This document shows, one piece after another, positions 41,355 to 53,295 of a stretch of DNA of 64,000 bases; positions within the stretch are counted from its first letter, which is position 1; each line of letters opens with the position of its first letter. Origin of the DNA: Sipunculus nudus (Eukaryota > Annelida > Sipuncula > Golfingiida > Sipunculidae); contig CM049315.1 of NCBI GenBank assembly GCA_026874595.1, positions 76,088,401-76,152,400 on the forward strand, given 5' to 3'. A model generated the notes under the pieces. That model did not search any database and had not been told where the DNA came from. It saw nothing but the letters and a program-made list of their open reading frames with translations. The position numbers and the translations under genes are program-made.

Positions 41355-42225
41355 TATTTGATGTCTAGTGTTCCATCATAGAACTGCACAACAGGCTGAG
41401 ATGACAGAACCTTCTTCAAATCCTAAAATTCGCTCTCATGCTCAGGACCTCATGTGAAAGCAATATTTGACTTAAGCAGGCTTCTCATATGATATGTTTG
41501 CTGTGATAGGTTGTGGGTGTACCTCGAAAGCTATTTCGCCAATTCCAAGAATCGTGCAACTTCCGATGAATCTGTTGGTGTTGGAAAAATTGATAATGGT
41601 CTCGGCCTTAGCCGGATCTGGTTGTTAACCACCTTCAGACAACATATCACCTATGAGAAGCATTTATCCCTGTTTAGTGGTACAATGTTCTGTTTCATGT
41701 CTCAAGTACCTTGCATAGAGTTTATAGGAGTGACTGAGTATATGTACCCCACATGACAATGTCGTCGATTGTTGTTTCTAACTGCGCCATGTTTTCAGAC
41801 ATGTTTCTAATTATGCGATGATAGATCTCAGGGGCTGACGACATCCCAAAAGGTAGCCGACTGTATTTATATCTGCCGAACGGTGTAATAAAAGTTCACA
41901 ATTTTGAACTCTTATGAACTCTTATCATGAAGCTAAAGTTGCCAAAATCCTTTTGAACAGCCTATTATGGAGAACACTTTTACTCCTGACAGTTTTGCCA
42001 TGATTACCTTTTTCATTGGTAATTTAAAGTGTTCCTTGTATATGGCTTTATTAAGATTGTGAGGGTCCAGACAGATGTGCCACTTGCCATTTGGTTTATG
42101 AACAATTTGCATTGCATTTACCCACTCTTGGCTGTATGACCGTTTCAATCACACTAGCTTGTTACATTCGGTCCTATTGGGCTTTTACGGCGTCAACGAT
42201 GCATGCACAGGCCAAAATTTCAGGA
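41355..42225 (-). pseudogene. Gypsy-type LTR retrotransposon reverse transcriptase remnant
   Basis: Reading the - strand from 42,225 downward gives, across several frames, an almost complete Gypsy RT. The segments are a degraded N-terminal linker (DAVKAQ), EWVNAMQIVHKPNGKWHICL, DPHNLNKAI, KLSGVKVFSII with GFWQL, then ITPFGRYKYSRLPFGMSSAP and the catalytic-box equivalent TIDDIVMWG. After these come the thumb FPTPTDSSEVARFLELAK and the RNase H connection GPEHESEF, DLKKVLSSQPVVQFYD. In-frame stops (before TFITP, after ELAK, after NIAFT, after SEF) and at least one frameshift show that it is dead. It lies antisense within the last DCTD intron. No LTRs were recognised beside it. Confidence 0.85.
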
Positions 42226-42969
42226 CTATACATCAAACTTCTCTTGAGTCAGGTGCACTCGGCTGACCAAGCTCAGGTGAGGAAGGCAGTTGCCCAAAGT
42301 CAGGCGATGTAAATTGACAGGTGCAGCTACTGCACTGAAATAACTTTTGACCTGCACCTGGCTGCAGGAAATTTCACAAAATATGTAACAGTCGGCAGTC
42401 TGCCAAAGTTTTATATGGATCGAGACTCAAACTTGGCCTATTTCCAAGTCTGAAATAGTTGAAATAGCATTATATAACAAGAGAACCCTACCCTGGGATA
42501 ACTGTTGTGCAAAATTAAATTAGCTTGACAGTTTCGTCACAGAATAGTTTTAAGCTGAGAGAGTCTTAAATTACAAAGGTCTGAGATCATGTGACTCTGC
42601 CCATTCAAATTACCACAAATCTATACATTACATGCCATGTGTTCTCAAAGTTGAACTTCCTTTAGAGACTTGTCAATAATGGCGGCCAACTTGAAAAATA
42701 ATGGCCATCTTAGATTATATACATTTACGTTTCTGTAAAAAAAAATTGGTGTCAACTAAAAAACCATATTCGAGCCATACATAACCTGTTTCTGGACCAT
42801 TTGTGGGAAATATATAGATGTCATTGGCGGTAATTTTAAGAAGGGCAGCCATCTTGGAAAAACCATAATTTTCAGTGGCTATGCCTTTACCTTTAATCTG
42901 GGTAATAGGCAGAGCCTTTGTGCCAAATTTCATGTTTGCATCACCATTTGCATTTTTTTTCAGTATCCC
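42226..42969. other. Intronic non-coding stretch
   Basis: No gene is seen. Short GGCGGCCA and GGCAGCCATCTTGG motifs (near 42,680 and 42,845) resemble the CGCCATCTTG motif of the repeats at 50-53 kb and may be old repeat debris. Confidence 0.35.
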
Positions 42970-43116
42970 GCCTTACTAGAACATTTGCCGCAGGATCTTT
43001 CAGTGTGTGTTAAAAAAATATGGAACAGCATTCCTGACGAACTGAAGGTCATACAGCAGTTAAATAGTTTTAAAAAAGATCTTAAAACTTACCTTTTTAG
43101 TAAATATTATGATTGA
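42970..43116 (+). pseudogene. Non-LTR retrotransposon ORF2 C-terminal fragment
   Basis: The + strand encodes the conserved C-terminal tail of a LINE-type ORF2: TRTFAAGSFSVC, then after a frame change VKKIWNSIPDELK and LNSFKKDLKTYLFSKYYD followed by a stop. The (L/I)WNS(I/L)P and LNSFK..LK..LF pattern is typical of Jockey/RTE/CR1-like elements as I recall them. Only about 45 codons remain, consistent with 5'-truncated insertion and decay. Sense orientation in the last DCTD intron. Confidence 0.7.
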
Positions 43117-46100
43117 TGTCTTGAAATGATTTTAATAACATAACACATTATGTTTTATATGATGTCATATTTGCATGTTTTAAATATCATATACATTGCA
43201 ACGCAAATTTGAAACATTCGTGTGTAAATAGCTCTCTCTCAAATAGATATATCTATGTCGATGTCTACTTGGCCAAATGACTAAGTTCAAATTCCTGTGA
43301 CTTGGCCAAAATTTATCCAACCCATTCAATTTAAACAAACTTGAGAGAGCTTGTCTCTTGGATCACTTCTGTGAAATATTGAACAATTTGGCAGAATGAT
43401 TTCAGAGAAGAAGATTTGCAAAGGATTTTTTATCTACTTCCCCGTCATATGTAAGTTGATGCAGTTAGCGCCACAAGAAGCTCAATATCACAACATTTAT
43501 AGTGTGACAGATTTTTGCATAAAATCTGGGATGCTAGCTCCCACTATTCCTGAGAAATTATGGGTTAATGTACTGATGACCGATGCAGGTTGCGCCACCA
43601 ATACCTCAGTTTCTCGGTGTTATGACCCAGCAGAGTGTTATAATGGAAATACTCCCTGTCTCAGTACAGGAACATTTGGATGCCATCTTAATCTCAGGGC
43701 CGTTCATTAAAATCCTCAGCTTACGAATTAAAGTGTAAAAAAACTGTATAATTTAATTGCAAGGGAATAATTTAAACCAATAATTACTAATAACTGGGAA
43801 AATAAATAGATAAAATGATATAGCTCAAGGTAAGGGGGGGGGGGGGGGGGTTGAGATCCGCCACTGCAATGCTCGGTATCCGTGGGAGCGGGATCCCAAA
43901 ACAGAAAATGGGGTTGTGACTCCACACAGGTTTAAGTGCAGTCTGATAGCTGTTTGGAAGTTTAGGGAATATGGCTTAATTGAAAATCCAAATAAAACAT
44001 CGAATATGCATGGATATGCAAAATTCAGGCAGAAACGTCAACAACTCACAACAATTGAAAAATCACTTCTGAACTACTACCACTACACAAAATTGATTAA
44101 TCTGGACCCTTTTCCCGGAAGGTTTGTCCTTCATAGAAGGTAAAAATGGGAAGAAAACTTCGGCTTTTGTGCAATTTTTATCACAATTTTAATGAATATT
44201 ATGAAGTTATTTGTCCCTACAAGCATTTGGACATCATGTTTTGATTAACCACATATTCAAATAACTTCATATTCGCGAGGCTCATTTTTCGATACTTTTA
44301 TTTTTTTTTAAATTGTTTCGCGAGGATTGCTCGGTCTTGCCACGGAGTATCCTTCGCAAAGTATATCCATTATCACATTATGTAATGTGCGCGCTAAACC
44401 TCAACAAATTCACGAGGACGCACGAACACTATACATATAGTTCGAAAGATACCACCGGGTGGAATATGAAAATCAATTTGTCAATTTAATTTGTTATTAT
44501 CGCCGGGGGCTATAATAAGTATATTTTATGTTAAAGCCAGGCTACAGTGCTAAATCAAGTAAGGCTTTGGTGCCATGTAGTCATAAAAAAGGAAAAAAGT
44601 CATAAGAAAGTTGCACTTGCTAGGAATTAAAAAAAGTGCCTTTTCATTTAAATTAGAAAGACATCAGAATACGAGTTAATTATTTTCATGCTTATTATCA
44701 AGAGGATTTCTACTGTAATGTTTAAATAAAAGAAAACAAAACATGTATTTTTAGATTGTAAATCTCCATTTTGTGCCGTAACAGTTATAATTATACCCTA
44801 CTCATGGTAAGATATTCTCTAAAGGGCGAAACCATAAATATCGTTTATATATATAATATAATCATTCAGCCAGTAGAAGAGTGATATACATGATCTCTCT
44901 TATATCTGGGGATTTGCTACGAAACAAGTTTAGTAGAAAAAAATTTAAAGATTTGATAGGATCTCAATAGCCTCTACAGTGTACAAGTACATAACCTAAG
45001 GTAAACAATCCGGTGAAGTTAGTTAACTCTGGACTGCTAGGGTTTTGTTTGTTACACACTCCCTGAACTCCCAAGTCAAAGGACACTAGAGTTAAATAAG
45101 ATTTATCGGCATCTAATTTTGTTCATTGGGTTTATCACTAGCATTTTATTATTTGCCTTACTAGACTTTTGTTTTTACAAAAGCTTGAACATACCAGTCA
45201 ATGTACTTACTGCACAAACTGATATATATTCATGTTAAATAAAAACCTATGTTTGTCCGACAGTTCAATGATAGATATAGATATTTAGATATTGCAAAAC
45301 AAAAACAAAAATATCCCATGGAAATTATGAGCAGAACAACATAACCCCTCAGGCTGAAATAACGGCTCTTTATATTTCATGCAGTTCAGTAAATTTGGCC
45401 AAACGGCGGCCTAGTTCCTACGGAATCATATATTGAATAGCACCAACACAACAAACTTACAAATAAAAATATACTGCTTAAAATATTTACTTGTCGCTCT
45501 TTCCTTTTTCAAATATAGGGAATGAGACATACATTTATACAACTAGCGGGGTACTCTTTCATACGTGTCATGTGTGACACTAAGCTTGCGACATTCGGGC
45601 TTTAGTCTATATGGAAAATGACAGTCCCGATAGCAGCCACGTGGAATAATTGGGAGGAATAACCAATCAGGGTTCGATATGTGCGCTGGGATGCGAAAAG
45701 AAAGTTCTCAGAAAAATCATAAGAATTAAAATTTCTGCAGCACATTGTTTTATATATGGCAAAATAAACAGTAATTATAAATAGTATATATTACAGTATG
45801 TGCCGCAAAATTGCAGTTTTGGTTCAAGTACATTTCAGAACAGGCTCATATTTTACAGAAAGCTACCACTTTCACACTGCTTTCAGGCATTTTTATTTTC
45901 TACATACATACACTTTTCGAAAAACATTGATAGCAATTGTCACCTGTTTGGCACCGGCTGATATATAAATATTTTTACCGCCACCGAATGGCGAATGGTA
46001 TTATTTACCTTGTAACCCTCTGTCTGTCTGCACATTTACGCAAAACGGTCTGAAAAGATTTGGTTGAAATTTTGTGGAAGGTTAGGAAAGCATCAAATGA

Positions 46101-46283
46101 ACAATCCATTAAATTTGTTAGGTAATCTGAAAATGTAATTCAAAGAATTTTCAATATAACAGAGGGTGTCCGTGCACGGACCTGGATGTCGACAAGTTCA
46201 TCCTGGCGATGTTTGAAGTATCCGACTGTCTTATTTTACGGTTGATCATTCGCTCAATTTCATGATGGATTTTTGTTTTGTAG
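43117..46283. other. Remainder of DCTD last intron
   Basis: AT-rich and mostly featureless. An open frame at 43,396-43,710 has no recognisable motif. A run of 17 G lies at 43,834-43,850. CACGTG (near 45,640) and ACCAATCAG (near 45,662) sit close together but have no evident promoter function. Confidence 0.5.
43834..43850 (+). repeat. Poly-G homopolymer (17 G)
   Basis: A run of 17 consecutive G follows AAGGTAA. Its length is likely to be polymorphic or affected by sequencing error. Confidence 0.8.
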
Positions 46284-46362
46284 ACAATTCACACCGGAAA
46301 AACGTAAGATATCGATAGACTTTGAAGCCACCAGAGGTCCAACTGCTGGCGATGAGCAATAA
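46284..46362 (+). CDS. DCTD: dCMP deaminase, terminal exon
   Basis: After the acceptor TTTTTGTTTTGTAG, one base completes the Arg codon left open at 40,853. The exon then encodes QFTPEKRKISIDFEATRGPT and AGDEQ with a TAA stop at 46,360. This matches the family C-terminus, where the exon following ...GV..R begins K/Q-F-(I/T)-P and contains K-I-(V/S)-I-D-F. The 79-nt length and the phase agree exactly. The preceding intron is 5.4 kb because of transposon insertions. I see no canonical AATAAA in the next 300 bases; AATAAG-like sequences occur near 46,557. Confidence 0.92.
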
Positions 46363-46860
46363 GAAGACACAGGAATACATTCCTCATTCAATATGCTGTA
46401 ATTGATTACTTAACAAATGTTTCTTGACAAATGGAAGGATTTCACTAATTCACACAGCCAAAAATGTTCATACTACAAATATTTTATGACATATAATATT
46501 TTAGAAGGTGTGGGGCGATTTTTATTGTTCATATTGTTGAGAAAGCATTTCTTATAATAAGGTACTATATATTTCTTAAGAAATATCTAGGTTCATATTC
46601 CTTACATTAGCATGCTGCCTGCAAAGCAAAAAAATTAGGTGAGTATTCAAGAGAAAATGTTCTTTGTGTGAGAATAATTAAGGAATTATTTTGGCAGTGC
46701 ACTCCAATATGTCAGCCTGAGAAGTGTAGCGTCATTTTAAAATATATTTTGTGAGGTTTATCCTTGGATTATGTCATTGTAACGATTAACCTATGTTTGG
46801 TCGATAATATGAGCGCAGTACAAAATATTGTCCTGAAGATCACCTTTTCTTACAGTCCAC
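46363..46860. other. DCTD 3' flank
   Basis: This should contain the DCTD 3' UTR. It is AT-rich with no second gene, and no canonical polyadenylation signal stands out. Confidence 0.4.
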
Positions 46861-47552
46861 CAGAGTCGGGTCTAAATGCAAATGCATTTACATTTTCCAC
46901 GTTTGTATTTGCAATTAAAATACAGCGATCAAGGAATTAAAGCCTGCATTTACTTTCAATCCAATGCCGAGGTAGTTCTTTCGCATTAGGAAATAAAAGT
47001 TATTTGTATTTGCATTTGAAGTACAAGCCCAATGTCAAAAACAAAACCCTTTAAGTGATAAAAGCAATGAAATGTGTGAATTTTCAGTGTATCACATGAA
47101 AGTACTTTTTTTTAAAAAAAAGTACTTTCTCATGTTATAGATGACTTTTGCAATAAGAAATAATACACACATTTAGATACATGAATACAGATCTCGTTTG
47201 ACGTTAATTGAACAAATCTTGCCATTTGAGCTTGCCACTTGGGAGGATATTTGGGATATGCTCACTGGGGTTAGCAAGGCTAGCTGGGTGGCATTAGCAG
47301 GTGTGTTGAGGCTTTGCTCGGGGTTGACCAAATCTGACCATTGCAAGGAAAGTAAGGTAGCTGGCTTCATCGGCTTTCATATATTTTCAGATGAAAAAGC
47401 TATGAATAATGAATCATTTGCATTTGACAATATCTGAAAGCATTTACATTTGCATTCAAATGAAATAACTGGTAAAGGATTTGCATTTGTGAAAGCCACA
47501 TAGTATTTGCATTTGCATTTAATGCATCAGACCGCATTTGGGCCCAACTCTG
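46861..47552. mobile_element. hAT-like non-autonomous element (MITE)
   Basis: The left end, CAGAGTCGGGTCTAAATGC, and the reverse complement of the right end, CAGAGTTGGGCCCAAATGC, match at 16 of 19 positions and begin with the CAGNG of hAT terminal repeats. The flanking 8-mers CAGTCCAC and ATGTTCAC agree at 5 of 8, as expected for a decayed 8-bp target duplication. Subterminal DNA is rich in AAATGCAAATGC-like repeats at both ends. No transposase is encoded in the 692 bp. It lies about 500 bp downstream of the DCTD stop. Confidence 0.6.
47101..47126. repeat. Perfect 26-bp palindrome
   Basis: AGTAC, eight T, eight A, GTACT: a perfect palindrome with imperfect extension on both flanks (CATGA-AAGTAC against GTACTTTCTCATG). 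It sits inside the hAT-like element. Confidence 0.85.
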
Positions 47553-48535
47553 ATGTTCACAGATTTATAATAATATCATCAAGGATTTTATTTGTGAAAT
47601 TCTTAATGAAGAACACGGTTATACAGTAGTACTTAAGCATATTTTTAAACATTTAGAGATAATAGGTTCATATATCCCCTTATAACTTCGTCCCTGCACC
47701 TTAAGGACAAAAACATATGTAGGCACGTTGTGGGGCATTTTTTCACCAACCATGTGAATGTTTTTATGTATTGTTATAATGCCAAGCTGATGACCTTGAT
47801 TCATATTATAATCCTGACAGAGCTGTGGTTATTTAAACTACTTTTATCTTTATCTATGGGTGTTTAATAGGTATAATGGATATTTGAATACGGGTTACGT
47901 TGGGGAACAACAGACAGCACTGACCCATGGTTTTGTAGCCTTTCTCTTAAGGAGGTCTTTATAAATAAGCAAGTTATCTGTGATCCAATAAAAGTACAAA
48001 CAAAGTACCTGTGATAAAACGGCAAATGTATCTTCTGCAGATAATAAAATTGATTTACAAAGTGACCCAAGTTTCTTTTTAAGCGTGCAGTTCTGGAATA
48101 TACCTGTATGGCTGTTCAGTGTCTTGTCCAAATACAAATCCAGAAAGGGGATGCTGATATTCAAAAGACTAAATTTTTGGCATGGGCCTTTCCGTAAATA
48201 CCAATGTATGAATTTGAATATTTTGCAAGGTATGCTTATATTATAATTCTCAAACTTACTGGAGAAGCCTCTTGAAACTCGCCACTGTTTACTATGTAAA
48301 CATGAAGTGACCTATGATTGAAAAATGTAATTGATTGCAACAAGTCATCTATTACAAGGGTTCAAGAATTATTACTGGTGTCTTTAAAAAGAAATTGCTG
48401 TCTGTCTAGCCCCTGTCAGTAGCTAAACATTGAAACCTTTGCTATAGTGATTTGTCAGCTGATATATAAAATTATTTATTTTACATGGAATGAACAAATA
48501 GTTATAAAACTAATCAAGGCACTCTCCATGGCTCA
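47553..48535. other. Intergenic stretch with possible RT debris
   Basis: Between about 47,895 and 48,200 the - strand reads SLLNISIPFLDLYLDKTLNS followed by HTGIFQN. This recalls the segment of Penelope-like or related reverse transcriptases in which a (I/S)-FLDL motif precedes a Y-K-P-T stretch. Frames break soon after and no catalytic motif is present. I treat it as a low-confidence relic; otherwise nothing is seen. Confidence 0.25.
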
Positions 48536-48690
48536 GATGATGGCGTTTGGTAGTCTGGTTGGGCGGAGGAAACCGGAGAACCCAGAGAAAACCAACGGCC
48601 TAGGATGGGCAACTACAACCCACTCTCATGGCCACACCAGTGATCGAACGCGGGTCCTGGAACTGTTCAAGTTCACTGCGTATTTCACTG
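48536..48690. mobile_element. Possible SINE-like fragment
   Basis: The stretch GGCGGAGGAAACCGGAGAAC, continuing with CCAGAGAAAACCAACG, resembles a GGAGGAAACCGGAG...GAGAAAACC sequence that I recall as widely dispersed in invertebrate and fish genomes. It is followed by GATCGAACGCGGGTCC, which on the - strand resembles a tRNA B-box (GTTCGATC). No A-box or target duplication was identified. Confidence 0.35.
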
Positions 48691-50060
48691 AATGAAAGCT
48701 CAAATGCAACATAATAACTTGAAAATTTCTTATAAGAATAACAAAGGGAAGAACAAGGAACGTTTATTCCTATGATAAGAAACGAAGCTCTTGAATACAT
48801 TTTCTGTATCGAAATACATGTGTATATTTTTCAACATTCTTATTTTCAGGGTGCTGTCCTGCAAAGGTTAAGTCAAATTCTAAACACCTGACAACACTTC
48901 AGTTAATTCTGAAATAGGGTGACCCAAGTATTATGAATACGATATCTACTTCCTTTATTAGTGTTCAGTTTATAATGGAACATGTACTGATGCAAATTTC
49001 CTTCCTTTTCATATATTTCAATATGATTGGAAAATTAAAATGCATTGTTAAACGCACACAGTGGGAACAAGCCACTCTTTACTGTTGAAAGAAAACTAAA
49101 TGGCAATAAAAAAACTGGGTTATTTCTTGCTTGAAATTAAACAAGGATGAGGTCTTAGATGTTTCTTGTTTGATTTGATTTCCTCAGCACAGTTACCAAT
49201 ACCAGCTCTCATGTCACGCAAATGTCAATTAAAGTGACATAAACCAAAGGGTAACATTCCTGTAGCCACAAATGGTAAAAATTTAATGTATTTGATGAAA
49301 ATTAGTGAGGATTTCCCAGAATACTAGAATATGAATAATGAGTGACTGACATGAAGCCTAGCTCAACTGAAAGAGTCTTTAATTATCACAGTAAATCAAT
49401 TTCTATTCTTACAGGCTGTCAAACTCACCCTTATGACAAAGTAGGACAAAAATACAGAAATTAATGCAAAAATAGGAAAATAGAGGTGAAAATACAACTA
49501 AAGTAGGGAAAAACCACGTTACAATATTTTTCATGTATATTCTTGATGAATGAATGTAGAACCATAATAATGACTCTTGTTTATGTAGAAAGTGTAATAA
49601 TGATTATAAATATTCAGCGTTTTTCTCTGAATATTTACAAAGACTTATCAGCAATTTCATTCTAAACTAAACATAAAATGACTTTTTTGAGGCCAGGGTA
49701 AAACAAAATCTGTATAACAGTTTCTAGAATAAATATACTGTACCATGTCATGGTTACTTGAGTATATGCAATAACATCATATAACAAACAACACTTTTGA
49801 ACGCCACCTGCCGGAAGCATTTTCAGGAAATAATTCCCACAATACAGAATCTGAACAATACATTTTGGCAAAAAATTATTTGTAAATTATTGCATGTGCT
49901 TTTGTATAAAATATAGCTAAGCCATTGTTAGATCCCCTTAAATAACAGTGTTTAATATGTATCAAAATTTAGTGTTTAACCAACCATTCCTAGGAACAAC
50001 AATCAGACTCAAAACATTTTATGATATGGTCTACAATTTTCCAGAAACCATTCAATAAAA
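48691..50060. other. Intergenic AT-rich stretch
   Basis: No exon, RNA gene or terminal-repeat element was recognised. Confidence 0.4.
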
Positions 50061-50179
50061 ATAACAAGAGACCCAGGGGTCTAATGTTCACTCTGTGAAT
50101 TACTGTGCAATTTTGGCAAGTGATTAAAATAAAATGAATGTGAAAATACCATTCATTCCTTTCCAAGTGGACACTGTCC

Positions 50180-50520
50180 TATTGCACAAGGTAGGTGGTG
50201 CCACCTATATGGTTTATGAGAAAACTTTCCAAGATGACTGCACATGCCAAATTTCAGACCAATACTCCTGAGATATGAGCAATTTTCACCGAAAGCAAAT
50301 GTATGAATGGACACCACAGGAAAATTATTGCAGATGGCGCCACCAGTCTTGTTTACGATATGGGGGTGACGAAGATCTATGGACATGCACAATTTCAACC
50401 CAATACACTGAACAAACACTAAGACAATCAGATGGCAAATGCAAAGTTGGACACTCCGCAAAAAGTATTGTAGGTGGCGCCACCTGTCTGGTTAACGAAA
50501 AAACTTTCCTAGATGGATAG
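50180..50520 (+). repeat. Core-repeat family A, two partial units
   Basis: Two units start with GTAGGTGGTGCCACCT (near 50,190) and GTAGGTGGCGCCACCTGTCT (near 50,470). They contain GAGAAAACTTTCCAAGATG and CATGCCAAATTTCAGACCAA. The same family fills 55,060-57,300 in the ABCA intron. Confidence 0.75.
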
Positions 50521-50789
50521 ACATGACAAATTTCAGATCAATACATTGAACCACTCCTGAGATTGAGGGTTGTTATATAAAAGAAACCCAGGTTTGTACT
50601 GCACAGAAAGGTTCTCCATCATTGTTAAATACAACTTCATAGGTGAGGGAACAAGTATGCCAGGTTTTGGAAAGATCAGTCCAAGGGTCCTAGAGGAGAC
50701 TCTGTTTTTGTGGATTATAACAAATAAATACTTAATGACATATTTTGGATAAAAGCAGAAAACACCATTACAGCTTGCTGTAAGTAGCT

Positions 50790-53115
50790 AAACAGGTGGC
50801 ACCACCTGGAGGTCAAAATCATTAAGCAGTCAGATGATCAATATTCCTGTGTAATTTGAAACTGAAGGCTGCAGCAGTTCCTAAGATATTTGGTAACAGA
50901 CAATACATCATGTATAGAAACTCATCAACATCCGTAGATTTGCCATCTTGAAAATCACTTGACTGAATTTATACTCAAATTATTCCTCTTCCTCTTATTA
51001 CTTTATGACTTATCTTGAAAGAAGTGGAAAGTAACATTTTGTCCCACAGAAAGTAGGTCAACATAGCTGGCGCCACCTGGAGGTCAAAATCATCTGGAAG
51101 TCACATGATCAATATTCCTGTGAAATTTGAAACTGAAGGCTGCAGGAGTTCCTAAAATATTTGGTAACAGACAATACATCCTTTATGGAAACACACCAAG
51201 TTGCTAAATTTTGCAACCCACACAATTTGAAGTACTGTAGAGATGCCATCTTGAAAATGATTTGACTGAATTTACACACAAATTATTCCCCTTCCTCTTA
51301 GGGACTGCTGACTATGATATGAAGGCCAAATTATTAATATTTTGTGACTTATCTTGAAAGAAGTGGAAAAGACTATTTCTTCCCGCAGAAAGTAGGTCAA
51401 CACAGGTGGCGCCACCTGGAGGTCAAAATCATTTAGCAGTCACATGATCCATATTCCTGTGAAATTTGAAACTGAAGGCTGCAACAGTTCCTAAGATATT
51501 TGGTAACAGACAATACATCCTGTATGGAAACACATCAAGTTGCTAAATTTTGCAACCCACACAATTTGAAGTTCTGTAGAGATGCCATCTTGAAAATGAT
51601 TTGACTGAATTTACACACAAATTATTTCCCTTCCTCTTAGGAACTGCTGACTATGATATGAAGGCCAAATTATTAATATTTTGTGACTTAACTTGAAAGA
51701 AGAGGAAAAGATCATTTCTTCCCGCAGAAAGTAGGTCAACACAGGTGGCACCAGCTGGAGGTCAAAATCATTTAGCAGTCACATGATCAATATTCCTGTG
51801 AAATTTGAAACTGAAGGCTGCAGCAGTTCCTAAGATATTTGGTAACAGACAATACATTATGTATAGAAACACATCAAGCTGTCATACTTTGCGATCAACA
51901 GAATCTGAAGTTACGTAGAGACGCCATCTTGAAAATGACTTGACTGAATTTATACTCAAATTATTCCCCTTCCTCTAAGGAACTGTTGGCTATGATATGA
52001 AGGCCAAAATATCAATACTTTGTGACTTATCTTGGAAGAAGTGGAAAAGACCATTTTTTCCCGCAGAAAGTAGGTCAAAACAGGTGGCGCCACCTGGAGG
52101 TCAAAATCATTTAGCAGTCACATGATTAATATTCCTGTGAAATTTGAAACTGAAGGCTGCAGCAGTTCCCATGATATTTGATAACAGACAATACATCATG
52201 TTTACATAGAAACACATTAAGCTGTCATATTTTACGATCGACAGAATTTGAAGTTCCGTAGAGACGCCATCTTGAATATGACTTGACTGAATTTATACTC
52301 AAATTATTCCCCTTCCTCTAAGGAACTGTTGACTATGATATGAAGGCCAAAATATAAATATTTTGTGACTTATCTTGAAAGAAGTGGAAAAGATCATTTC
52401 TTCCCGCAGAAAGTAGGTCAACACAGGTGGCGCCACCTAGAGGTCAAAATCATTTAGCAGTCACATGATCAATATTCCTGTGAAATTTGAAACTGAAGGC
52501 TGCAGCAGTTCCTAAGATATTTGGTAACAGACAATACATCATGTATAGAAACACATCAAGCTGTCATACTTTGCGATCAACAGAATCTTAAGTTACGTAG
52601 AGACGCCATCTTGAAAATGACTTGACTGAATTTATACTCAAATTATTCCCCTTCCTCTAAGGAACTGTTGGCTATGATATGAAGGCCAATATATTAATAC
52701 TTTATGACTTATCTTGAAAGAAGTGGAAAAGACCATTTTTTCCCGCAGAAAGTAGGTCAACACAGGTGGCGCCACCTGGAGGTCAAAATCATTTAGCAGT
52801 CACATGATTAATATTCCTGTGAAATTTGAAACTGAAGGCTGCAGCAGTTCCTAAGATATTTGGTAACAGACAATACATCATGTATACATAGAAACACATC
52901 AAGCTGTCATATTTTACGATCGACAGAATTTGAAGTTCCGTAGAGAAGCCATCTTGAATATGACTTGACTGAATTTATACTCAAATTATTCCCCTTCCTC
53001 TAAGGAACTGTTGACTATGATATGAAGGCCAAAATATTAATACTTTAAGACTTATCTTGAAAGAAGTTGAAAAGACCATTTAATCCCGCAGAAAGTAGGT
53101 CAACATAGGTGGCGC
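50790..53115 (+). repeat. About 340-bp tandem repeat, seven units
   Basis: Units begin with GGTGGCGCCACCTGGAGGTC, with starts near 50,796, 51,068, 51,404, 51,744, 52,083, 52,427 and 52,767 and a final partial one near 53,108. The first spacing is 272 and the rest are 336-344 bp. Each unit contains a perfect or near-perfect 12-bp palindrome GGTGGCGCCACC, AAATTTGAAACTGAAGGCTG, a CGCCATCTTGAA motif and TATGATATGAAGGCC. Individual units differ by point changes and short indels. Confidence 0.9.
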
Positions 53116-53211
53116 CACCAAAAGCTTATTTTTGCATGTCCATCCCATGATTAGTAATTCTGCAAAGTTTTATGAAGATAGCTGATGTGGCTGTTGAGAT
53201 ATTTGGTAACA

Positions 53212-53256
53212 GACGGTGGACGGTGGACAGTTGACAGTGGACAGTGGACGGCGGAC
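53212..53256 (+). repeat. GGACGGTGGACAGT microsatellite-like tract
   Basis: An imperfect run of GGACGGT and GGACAGT heptamer-like units lies just inside the right end of the Helentron/pearl-like element. Confidence 0.75.
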
Positions 53257-53295
53257 GCTGCGCTATGGCATAAGTTCACAGAGTGAACTAAAAAA

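Larger units (their letters stand above)
50061..53295 (+). mobile_element. Helentron/pearl-like non-autonomous element
   Basis: The left end has ACAAGAGACCCAGGGGTCTA, containing an AGACCC/GGGTCT hairpin, and then GTTCACTCTGTGAA at 50,086-50,099. The right end has GTTCACAGAGTGAAC at 53,274-53,288, a hairpin whose reverse complement equals the left motif, immediately followed by CTAA. A GGACGGTGGACAGT microsatellite-like tract precedes it. Between the ends are two roughly 280-bp cores and seven roughly 340-bp tandem repeats. A subterminal inverted motif, internal tandem core, microsatellite and 3' hairpin with CTRR together match the architecture described for Helentron-associated elements and bivalve pearl elements. 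No protein is encoded. The class assignment is inferred from structure. Confidence 0.55.

Noticed and set aside
42715-42933. 72-codon - strand frame
   Set aside because: It is simple AT-rich sequence near old repeat motifs, with no supporting similarity.
43396-43710. 104-codon + strand frame in the DCTD intron
   Set aside because: There is no recognisable domain or splice context, and it lies within an intron of a confirmed gene.
45640-45670. E-box CACGTG with nearby CCAAT as a promoter
   Set aside because: There is no downstream exon on either strand, and it lies inside the DCTD last intron. Short motifs like these occur by chance.
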